Positions 1 to 5,550 of a stretch of 5,550 bases of DNA are shown here, piece after piece; within the stretch, counting starts at the first letter, position 1, and each line of letters begins with the position of its first letter. The position numbers were made by a program, and so were the translations under genes. The notes under the pieces are model-generated. The model did not search any database. It was given only the letters and a program-made list of their open reading frames with translations, and was not told the origin of the DNA. The stretch is from Sedimentisphaerales bacterium (GTDB lineage: Bacteria; Planctomycetota; Phycisphaerae; Sedimentisphaerales; Anaerobacaceae): contig DAOVMB010000205.1 of NCBI GenBank assembly GCA_030630905.1, positions 1 through 5,550 of the forward strand, written 5' to 3'.

Positions 1-292
1 AGAAAAACAAAGATGTGCTGATGACCCGCTGGACTCCATCGTCGTCGTTTTGTGCTATGAAGAGCGGTATATATCTGTTAATTGAGCTATTAAAGCCGAT
101 GCTTAACAGGGGGGCATAGCGAAAGATAGAGCCGCCGATAAGCAGCCATACGCCATATTGAGCCTCGCCGAACCGGCTGAGAAAAAAGCGTATCAGAAAG
201 AAGCCGATCACGGCGTTACTCACCAGCGCTGCAACGTTGAAGAACGTGTTGTGGACCAGTCTTTTTGAGGTTGTTAAAGGTTGCTGACTCAT
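1..292 (-). CDS. Wzx-like polysaccharide flippase, N-terminal part (cut by window edge)
   Basis: This is the 5' end of a membrane protein gene running off the left edge, with 97 codons visible from an ATG at 292. The frame has no stop up to base 1. A short polar, basic start (residues 1-14) leads into a hydrophobic segment at about 17-38 and a second at about 46-67, joined by a loop with SRFGEAQYGVW. This layout, followed by a charged stretch (QNDDDG, 81-86) before the next hydrophobic run, resembles the start of MOP/PST-superfamily oligosaccharide flippases, where a Gly-x-x-x-Tyr-Gly-hydrophobic loop follows helix 1. Members move lipid-linked glycans across the inner membrane. The ATG lies 7 bases after the upstream transferase stop, in an otherwise glycan-building operon, which fits that role. 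No good Shine-Dalgarno sequence is visible before the ATG. The family call rests on a fragment, so exact substrate and subfamily are unknown. Confidence 0.72.
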   Translation of the reverse strand, partial: MSQQPLTTSKRLVHNTFFNVAALVSNAVIGFFLIRFFLSRFGEAQYGVWLLIGGSIFRYAPLLSIGFNSSINRYIPLFIAQNDDDGVQRVISTSLFF

Positions 293-299
293 TTGTTCG

Positions 300-1862
300 T
301 TATTGGCTTAATTCGTTGTGTCGCGGGCATCCTGCCCGCGATTCGAGGGCGGGACGCCCTCGACACGAGACCACTTGCCAAAGAATACCCGTTCGAATGA
401 AATCGTAATGATCAAGCACAAATTGAGGGCAATACCCGGGCCTGGGTGAAACAACGTATACCGGCCCGGCTTCCAGCAATTGCCCGATAGTCCGCTCATC
501 GAACTTCGGCGCATCTTTGCTGTTAACGGTGCCCGAGACAATCTTCACATCGGGGCGTATTCCTTTGACCTCCTGAAGATATAGAAGCGGGCCAACTGTG
601 GTGGTGTCGGCATAGATGACGGCATCATCCTCCACCAAGCCCAACGCCTCATTCGCAAAGCGCTCGGTCCCCTTGTACCCGGTTTTCCATGGCCGCAGGA
701 AATATTCGTAATCATCGCGGCGGGATATATCGTTTCTCGTGCCGATATTAAGCTGCATTTTTTCGGCCAGCGGCGGTAAAACGGTGTATACGCCAACGGG
801 TAATATGCAAAAAAGCAGCACTAAAAACACAGGAACCTTAAGATTCTTCTGACTACGCAAAATATCCGTTCCGAGGCCGATCAGGATCGAAACCAAACAG
901 TAGAACGGGATAAAGAACGCATACCTGTCAGGGACGGTATATCGAAAGGCGAATAGAAAGAACAGAACGGTCAGCGCCAGGATAATATTTCGAAAACCTC
1001 GACCCGGTGACATTTTGAACAGTCCAAAGCAACCCGCGAAGAACAGCAGAAAATTCGGCGTGGGAAAGTTCAGCAGGATATACAGAAAGTTCTCTTTCAC
1101 TATTCCCATTGAAAGCGAAGCATTAAGGACCGCTCCCTGCCATCGCTGGCCGAAGGCCGCAGAAGCCAGAGTCCCTGTGAGGTCACCCGTTTGTATGATA
1201 TTTTTGACTATCAAATATTCGTAAGGCAACGCACCGAAAATCCACAGCAGAGCAATAATCGCCAGGTTTCTGATATGAATTTCTTTTTTAGCCAGAAGAA
1301 AGGCAATAAAAACGGCGTAACATATAAGCGGTATCGAAGCGAGCATGTGGACGGCGATTGATAGGCCGCTCAGCAATCCCAGCCAGTATAAATAACGCAC
1401 TCGCCTGGTTCTGGTATATTGCAGCAGCATTATCAATTCGCCGAGAAACAGAGCGGTCCAGAGTGTGTATGTTTCAATAATGCTTGCGTGGCGCCAGAAC
1501 GTGTGGGATACGGCAAAAGTAACAGCCGCAACAACCGCAGGCAGATTCCTGCCGAGCCATAAGCGTACGAGTAAGAACATGTTCGCGACTGCAACTGCCG
1601 CGGCGACTGCCGAGACCAGATTGACCCTGTGGACAAATTCACCGAGCGGGATGTATTTTGCACCAATCGCTAGTATGTAAAAGAGCGGATGAGAAATAGC
1701 GAGGCCAAGGAAGCCTTCGATATCGTTATGCCAGATGCGATACTGAATCAATCCGCTGTCCTGCCACAAAACGCCTGGAGCACAGCTTATTATATAAAGC
1801 GCAAGGGCACCGCAAAGAACTACAACATAGTGTCGAGCTGATTTTGTTTTTGTGAGTGTCAC
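300..1862 (-). CDS. DUF2723 / TMEM260-like GT-C membrane glycosyltransferase
   Basis: This is a 520-residue integral membrane protein with about ten hydrophobic helices between residues 11 and 363, followed by a soluble C-terminal part (about 365-498). The N-terminal region resembles the DUF2723 family (PF11028, protein O-mannosyltransferase-like): WQDSG at 33-37 in the first external loop, SHPLFY at 57-62, RVNLVSA at 79-85, and an FW...IIETYTL block at 122-134. GT-C enzymes use a polyprenyl-phosphate sugar and an acidic residue in the first loop; D35 is the candidate here. The donor sugar and acceptor cannot be read from the sequence. The start is GTG at 1862. No ATG, GTG or TTG lies upstream in frame before the fcl stop, and the next Met (residue 95) would remove the motif region. 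It lies 57 bases after fcl and 7 bases before the flippase. Residues 499-515 are encoded by a palindromic repeat, so the native C-terminus has probably been replaced or extended. Confidence 0.78.
   Translation of the reverse strand: MTLTKTKSARHYVVVLCGALALYIISCAPGVLWQDSGLIQYRIWHNDIEGFLGLAISHPLFYILAIGAKYIPLGEFVHRVNLVSAVAAAVAVANMFLLVRLWLGRNLPAVVAAVTFAVSHTFWRHASIIETYTLWTALFLGELIMLLQYTRTRRVRYLYWLGLLSGLSIAVHMLASIPLICYAVFIAFLLAKKEIHIRNLAIIALLWIFGALPYEYLIVKNIIQTGDLTGTLASAAFGQRWQGAVLNASLSMGIVKENFLYILLNFPTPNFLLFFAGCFGLFKMSPGRGFRNIILALTVLFFLFAFRYTVPDRYAFFIPFYCLVSILIGLGTDILRSQKNLKVPVFLVLLFCILPVGVYTVLPPLAEKMQLNIGTRNDISRRDDYEYFLRPWKTGYKGTERFANEALGLVEDDAVIYADTTTVGPLLYLQEVKGIRPDVKIVSGTVNSKDAPKFDERTIGQLLEAGPVYVVSPRPGYCPQFVLDHYDFIRTGILWQVVSCRGRPALESRAGCPRHNELSQ
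318..366. repeat. REPIN-like double-hairpin palindromic repeat
   Basis: Two GC-rich hairpins stand side by side. The first has 8-base arms at 322-329 and 333-340 with loop TCC. The second has 8-base arms at 344-351 and 355-362 with loop GGA. Each can gain one more T-A pair (321/341 and 343/363). The spacer is ATT. The whole is bounded by GTGTCG (318-323) and CGACAC (361-366), so it can also close as a three-way, cloverleaf-like fold. Read in reverse complement, the second hairpin matches the first at 15 of 19 positions, and the four differences form two compensatory base pairs. This is the layout of a REPIN, an inverted pair of REP units, usually mobilised by RAYT-type transposases. It overlaps the 3' end of the transferase gene and stops 25 bases before the flippase ATG. 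No T-run follows it in the direction of transcription. Copy number in the genome cannot be seen here. Confidence 0.82.
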
Positions 1863-1919
1863 GAATGTACCGCCGGATCTCTCGACCTGTTCCGGCCTGA
1901 GACGTTTTGAATGCCGAGT

Positions 1920-2867
1920 TTACAACCTTTTGCGATTAGCTCTATACCAATCTATCGTTGCCTTAAGCCCTTCATCGAAAGGGGTTTTAGCCTCGAAGCC
2001 GAAACATTTTTGAGCTCTTGAGACATCCAAACACCGCCTTGGCTGGCCATCCGGCTTGGAACTGTCCCAGCGAAGTTCACCGGAGAAGCCCGTTAGATCG
2101 GCGATTTTTTCACTAAGCTGCCTTATCGTTATTTCAAAACCGGCGCCGATATTCACCGGCTCGGAGCTATTGTAATGTTCTGTCGCAAGCAGAATCCCCT
2201 TAGCGGCATCGGCGGCGTAAATAAACTCGCGCGAAACATTTCCCGTACCCCAGCAATCGATATGGTCCGCACCGCTTTCAACCGCATCGACGCATTTCTT
2301 AATCAACGCAGGTATAACATGGCTGCTGGCGGGATTAAAATTGTCGCCGGGTCCGTAAAGATTTACCGGTAGCAGAAATATCGAGTTGAAACCGTATTCG
2401 GTACGGTAAGATTGCGATTGAACGAGCAGCATTTTCTTAGCCAGCCCGTAAGGTGCGTTGGTTTCTTCCGGATACCCGTTCCAAAGATCCTCTTCCTTAA
2501 ACGGCACCGGCGTAAATTTCGGATATGCACAGATCGTGCCGATTGCAACGAACTTCTCGATGTTTCGAAGTCTGCCTTGCTCTATAAGCTGAACACCCAT
2601 CATTAAATTTTTGTAGAAAAACTCTGCCGGGCGTTCGAGGTTGGCGCCGATACCACCCACAACCGCCGCTAAGTGAATGACGATATCCGGCTTCATATCT
2701 TCGTACATCCGAACGATGTTGTTAATATCGACCAGATCATAATCTTTGATCTTCGGCACAAGAATATTCTTACAGCCCCGTTTTTGCAGCCCCTTAGTGA
2801 CATAGCCGCCCAGAAAACCTGCGCCGCCGGTAACGACAATTCGTCTGTTCTCAAAGAAATTACTCAT
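1920..2867 (-). CDS. fcl: GDP-L-fucose synthase (GDP-4-keto-6-deoxy-D-mannose 3,5-epimerase/4-reductase)
   Basis: The enzyme converts GDP-4-keto-6-deoxy-D-mannose to GDP-L-fucose with NADPH in the cytoplasm, the last de novo step. With the chosen ATG at 2867 the protein has 315 residues, close to the usual 310-321. The Rossmann nucleotide site is TGGAGFLGG at 13-21. Catalytic residues align with E. coli Fcl at a constant offset of 4: T111 (Ser107 in E. coli), Y140 and K144 for the SDR triad, and C113 and H183 for the epimerase acid/base pair, the latter inside SSHVIPAL (181-188). LYGPGDNF (170-177) and SREF (212-215) are also typical. The frame stays open upstream to a possible start at 2927, but those 20 extra residues lie inside gmd, are very basic, and precede a proper MSNFFENRRIVVTGG start that has its own ribosome site. 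The gene overlaps the gmd stop by 8 bases, suggesting coupled translation. Thr in place of Ser in the triad is common in SDR enzymes. Confidence 0.95.
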   Translation of the reverse strand: MSNFFENRRIVVTGGAGFLGGYVTKGLQKRGCKNILVPKIKDYDLVDINNIVRMYEDMKPDIVIHLAAVVGGIGANLERPAEFFYKNLMMGVQLIEQGRLRNIEKFVAIGTICAYPKFTPVPFKEEDLWNGYPEETNAPYGLAKKMLLVQSQSYRTEYGFNSIFLLPVNLYGPGDNFNPASSHVIPALIKKCVDAVESGADHIDCWGTGNVSREFIYAADAAKGILLATEHYNSSEPVNIGAGFEITIRQLSEKIADLTGFSGELRWDSSKPDGQPRRCLDVSRAQKCFGFEAKTPFDEGLKATIDWYRANRKRL

Positions 2868-3876
2868 TTTTTGCCTTTTGATGGTCTTTGATAATCTTCG
2901 AGTTTTCGGCGCTTTGCATGTCGGCATCCGTCATCATTCTTGCAAGCTCTTGAAAGGTTGCCTTCGGTTTCCAATTGAGGATATTTTTTGCTTTGCTCGC
3001 ATCGCCCTGAAGGTAGTCGACTTCGCTCGGCCTGAAATATCGCGGATCGATCTCAACGTACTTATGCCAATCCAAATCAAGATATCCGAAAACCTCCTCT
3101 ACAAATTCTCTGACCGAACGACATTCACCGGTGGCTATAACGTAATCATCCGGCTTGTCCTGCTGGAGCATAAGCCACATTGCTTCAACGTAATCACCCG
3201 CAAAACCCCAGTCTCGTTTTGCATCGAGATTGCCCAGATAGAGCTTGTCCTGCAGGCCCAGCTTGATTCGTGTTGCCGCCTGTGTGATTTTTCTCGTAAC
3301 GAACGTCTCGCCCCGCCTGGGCGATTCGTGATTGAACAAAATTCCGTTACAGGCAAATAATCCGTAAGCTTCTCGATAGTTCACAGTCTGCCAAAAGCTG
3401 TAAACCTTGGCACAGCCGTACGGACTTCGCGGATGGAAGGGCGTCTTTTCTGTCTGGGGTGTTTCGAGGACCTTGCCGTACATCTCGCTGCTGGAGGCCT
3501 GATAAAACTTTGCCGGCTTATCGCAGGAGCGGATCGCTTCCAATAGCCGAAGAGTGCCGACCGCATCGGTATTAACTGTGTAGATGGGCATATCAAAGCT
3601 TACCCGGACATGACTTTGTGCCCCTAAGTTATATACCTCATCCGGCTTAATCTCGTTTATGATTGTCGATAGATTGCTGCCGTCGGTCAAATCCCCGTAA
3701 ACAAGCCTGAATTGCGGATGTTCATGCGGGTCTTTATACAGATGGTCGATCCTGCCCGTGTGAAATGAGGAGCTACGCCGCATTACCCCCCAGATTTGAT
3801 AACCTTTTTCCAGCAGCAGTTCCACAAGATATGAACCATCCTGTCCTGTAACACCGGTAATCAATGCCTTTTTCAT
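2860..3876 (-). CDS. gmd: GDP-mannose 4,6-dehydratase
   Basis: This enzyme converts GDP-D-mannose to GDP-4-keto-6-deoxy-D-mannose using bound NADP, the first committed step to GDP-L-fucose (and GDP-D-rhamnose or related sugars). It is a complete 338-residue extended-SDR protein. The nucleotide-binding motif is GVTGQDGSYL at 8-17, followed by MRRSSSFHTGRIDHLY (32-47), typical of the family's NADP/tetramer loop. The catalytic block is SSSEMYG (128-134), giving S129 and E131, with Y153 and K157 in SPYGCAK (151-157). NHESPRRGETFVTRKI (182-197) and LGNLDAKRDWGFAGDYVEAM (214-233) are near-diagnostic. The C-terminal 20 or so residues are polar and family-unlike (rich in K, N, S, Q). The start is ATG at 3876, 13 bases after the fkp stop, with a weak GGGA (3884-3881) four bases before it. 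The directly overlapping fcl makes GDP-L-fucose the probable final product. Confidence 0.97.
   Translation of the reverse strand: MKKALITGVTGQDGSYLVELLLEKGYQIWGVMRRSSSFHTGRIDHLYKDPHEHPQFRLVYGDLTDGSNLSTIINEIKPDEVYNLGAQSHVRVSFDMPIYTVNTDAVGTLRLLEAIRSCDKPAKFYQASSSEMYGKVLETPQTEKTPFHPRSPYGCAKVYSFWQTVNYREAYGLFACNGILFNHESPRRGETFVTRKITQAATRIKLGLQDKLYLGNLDAKRDWGFAGDYVEAMWLMLQQDKPDDYVIATGECRSVREFVEEVFGYLDLDWHKYVEIDPRYFRPSEVDYLQGDASKAKNILNWKPKATFQELARMMTDADMQSAENSKIIKDHQKAKNE
2868..2880 (-). promoter_or_regulatory. Ribosome binding site that decides the fcl start
   Basis: On the minus strand AAAAGG (2879-2874) stands 6 bases before the ATG at 2867, inside the last codons of gmd. This supports the 315-residue form of Fcl rather than an in-frame start 60 bases upstream. 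The final gmd codons AAT GAG TAA share bases with the fcl ATG AGT, so ribosomes ending gmd can restart on fcl. Confidence 0.7.
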
Positions 3877-3889
3877 AATGTCCCAACTT

Positions 3890-5550
3890 TCAGGAAACGG
3901 TTACGGTTAATCCCTTATTACTGATGTCGAAATCGAAGAACCTTGCCCGCTCATTGGGCGGTTCGGCTTCGAGCATCTCTCGCACGGATCGAGCGTCATC
4001 CGCCGATTTGCAAATCATCAGCATAAAACCGCCTCCGCCGGCGCCGAGGAGTTTGGCGCCGTATATGAAGGGGCGGACTCGTTCGAACAGCAATTCGATT
4101 TCATCGTTGCTGGAGTTCGGATCGAGCTGCTTATTGAGCTGCCATGCGACATTAACCAGATGCCCGAATGTAACTATGTCCTTGCGAATGAGCGCATCTG
4201 TAACTTCTTCGGCTATGGTGTGAATTTGTTTTAGCGTGGCCATTGTAGCGCGTTGCCTGTTTAAATATCCTCCAACGACCTGTTGCAGGATATTTTTGGC
4301 CAATCGTGTGATGCCTGTGTAGTATAAGAGGCTGCGGCCGCCGTTGGTTTTTGGATCCAGAACGTCGGGCAGCACGTAATGGATTCTCGCGTGGGGGACA
4401 AATCCTGGCTCCGTGACAATCATTTTCACGCCGTCGATGACACCGCCGATCTGGTCCTGCCAGCCGCCCCCGGTCGTCAATGCTTGCTCCAGGCGAAGCA
4501 CGCTGTAAAATAATTGGCGCTGTGATAATTCTATGCCCATAATGCGCTGAATCGCCGCAAGAATCACCGCTCCCATTATACTCGATGTGCCCAGGCCGCT
4601 GCCTTTCGGAATCGCTGCAAGGGTGGTTAGCTCAATTCCTCCGCCGAAGCGCTCTAATACTCTTTTTAAGCTGGTGTTTTTGTTGACATCGTCCCTTTCG
4701 GGTGACAGGCCCGACAGGGCCAGAGCGGCCTTTGCAAGGGCGAAACTGCTGGTCGCCTTTCGATAATCCAAAAGCTTGTCGAAACCGGTAATCTCGGTCC
4801 TTTCTCCCAGGTCGATCGAACTGATGCGAATCACCGGCTTATCGATGACACGGGCATAGGCCTGGATGGGAGGCTGGCCGTTGAGATTGACCGCGGCGTT
4901 GACGACACAACCACCGTGTTCGAGCGAGTAAGGCGGCGTATCCGTCCAGCCGCCCCCGACATCAAGACGCGCCGGCGCTCGCGCCCAGACAATCTCATCG
5001 CTTCGTAAAACACTTCGAGGATTAACATCCTGCCTGGCGCCGCCGGCGACAATAGCTTTTTCTAAACCTTCGAATGCAACGCTTTGTGCGCGGCGCGCCC
5101 ATTGAATAATAGAAACTTTCGAATTCAAACCAAGCCCCAAAGATACCAGCCAGTTACACTGTGCCGGACTGAGAAGCTGCTTCAATCCCGGCAGAGCTTT
5201 TGACAACGGGGTAGCGGTATCTTCGTAAAGCTCGACTAGCGCCGAACCCAGCGTATGAATAATGCGTGGAAATACGAGCGATTCGGTTCCTCCATTGTCG
5301 CCATTTCTAAAATGCCAGTGAGCTTCGGTGATAATCTCAGATATCAACGTACTTAAATCTTCGGCATCATTCAGGATGTATGCCAGTTCGGAGCTTGAGA
5401 AATTACTTTGCGGGCGAAACATTTGCCGAAGAGACTGTTGAATTGATTTCGCTCGAATTTCGTGACGTCGTTTATAAAAGTCGCTGTGGTCGGCCAGACT
5501 CAAAATCTGATCGAGGTTGTATCTATCCGCCTTTCGCCATGCCTTGAAAT
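3890..5550 (-). CDS. fkp: L-fucokinase domain of a bifunctional fucokinase/fucose-1-phosphate guanylyltransferase, 5' end missing
   Basis: A GHMP-kinase C-terminal domain of about 365 residues is preceded by about 185 residues of a further region that runs off the right edge. Numbering from a TTG codon at 5503, the three kinase motifs are ARAPARLDVGGGWTDTPPYS (174-193), the phosphate loop IPKGSGLGTSS (298-308), and KLLGAGGGGF (484-493). GGGWQDQIGG (345-354) carries the conserved Asp (D350). WTDTPPYS followed by HGGCVVNAAVNLNGQPP (196-212) is the signature of L-fucokinases. Family knowledge: these make L-fucose-1-phosphate, and in Bacteroides-type Fkp an N-terminal domain turns that into GDP-L-fucose; that domain would lie beyond 5550 and is not seen. 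The frame is open from 5503 to the edge, reading ...WRKADRYNLDQI, so TTG 5503 is an internal Leu codon. A heptose-7-phosphate kinase is the main alternative, but these are shorter and lack the long N-terminal region. The stop is TGA at 3890. Confidence 0.86.
   Translation of the reverse strand, partial: FKAWRKADRYNLDQILSLADHSDFYKRRHEIRAKSIQQSLRQMFRPQSNFSSSELAYILNDAEDLSTLISEIITEAHWHFRNGDNGGTESLVFPRIIHTLGSALVELYEDTATPLSKALPGLKQLLSPAQCNWLVSLGLGLNSKVSIIQWARRAQSVAFEGLEKAIVAGGARQDVNPRSVLRSDEIVWARAPARLDVGGGWTDTPPYSLEHGGCVVNAAVNLNGQPPIQAYARVIDKPVIRISSIDLGERTEITGFDKLLDYRKATSSFALAKAALALSGLSPERDDVNKNTSLKRVLERFGGGIELTTLAAIPKGSGLGTSSIMGAVILAAIQRIMGIELSQRQLFYSVLRLEQALTTGGGWQDQIGGVIDGVKMIVTEPGFVPHARIHYVLPDVLDPKTNGGRSLLYYTGITRLAKNILQQVVGGYLNRQRATMATLKQIHTIAEEVTDALIRKDIVTFGHLVNVAWQLNKQLDPNSSNDEIELLFERVRPFIYGAKLLGAGGGGFMLMICKSADDARSVREMLEAEPPNERARFFDFDISNKGLTVTVS

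Noticed and set aside
318..366. Intrinsic transcription terminator
   Set aside because: The stems are strong, but no T-run follows on the minus strand (the sequence continues ACGAATTAAGCC), and a gene of the same pathway starts 25 bases on.
1872..1896. GCCGGA / TCCGGC inverted repeat in the 57-base gap between fcl and the transferase gene
   Set aside because: Only six pairs with a 13-base loop, no T-run, and not extendable; expected by chance in GC-rich text. Nothing else was recognised in this gap beyond a weak GGCGG before the GTG start.
2878..3360. Plus-strand 160-codon open frame
   Set aside because: It lies wholly opposite gmd, whose family identity is unmistakable; the frame shows no recognisable domain and no ribosome site of note.
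3924..4223. Plus-strand 99-codon open frame
   Set aside because: It is antisense to the conserved GHMP kinase domain, with low-complexity Ser-rich translation; best explained as a shadow.
5501..5503. TTG as the start codon of a 537-residue kinase
   Set aside because: The frame continues upstream without a stop to the window edge with protein-like sequence (WRKADRYNLDQI), and no ribosome site precedes the TTG. The gene is better treated as partial.
3890..5550. D-glycero-D-manno-heptose 7-phosphate kinase (HddA)
   Set aside because: The same GHMP superfamily, but the WTDTPPYS plus GGCVVNAAVNLNGQPP block, the long N-terminal region and the adjacent gmd-fcl pair favour L-fucokinase.

Overview
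The window is a tightly packed, single-direction stretch of a surface-glycan (exopolysaccharide or O-antigen type) biosynthesis locus. All five genes lie on the minus strand, so transcription runs from high to low coordinates. In that order they are: the 3' part of an L-fucokinase/GDP-L-fucose pyrophosphorylase-type gene (fkp; kinase half visible, 5' end beyond position 5550); gmd (GDP-mannose 4,6-dehydratase); fcl (GDP-L-fucose synthase); a multi-pass membrane glycosyltransferase of the DUF2723/TMEM260-like GT-C class; and the first 97 codons of a Wzx-like polysaccharide flippase, cut by the left edge of the window.

The genes make biochemical sense together. Gmd and Fcl form the complete two-enzyme de novo route from GDP-mannose to GDP-L-fucose. 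Fkp-type enzymes make the same product from free L-fucose by salvage. The membrane transferase and the flippase belong to the assembly and export side of a glycan. The fkp-gmd gap is 13 bases, gmd and fcl overlap by 8 bases, fcl and the transferase are 57 bases apart, and the transferase and flippase are 7 bases apart. No terminator or internal promoter was recognised, so one operon is the simplest reading.

The most distinctive non-genic element is a 49-base double-hairpin repeat at 318-366. It consists of two GC-rich hairpins that are inverted copies of each other, enclosed by GTGTCG/CGACAC. It looks like a REPIN-type mobile palindrome and supplies about the last 20 residues of the transferase reading frame.

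The organism cannot be named from the sequence. Medium GC, a DUF2723 transferase in a glycan cluster, the variants of Gmd and Fcl, and the palindrome that translates as a Gly/Arg/Pro/Cys-rich tail together suggest the Planctomycetes-Verrucomicrobia neighbourhood (for example Phycisphaerae-like planctomycetes). This is an inference of low to moderate confidence. There is no gene-free stretch above 300 bases; the longest gap is 57 bases (1863-1919).
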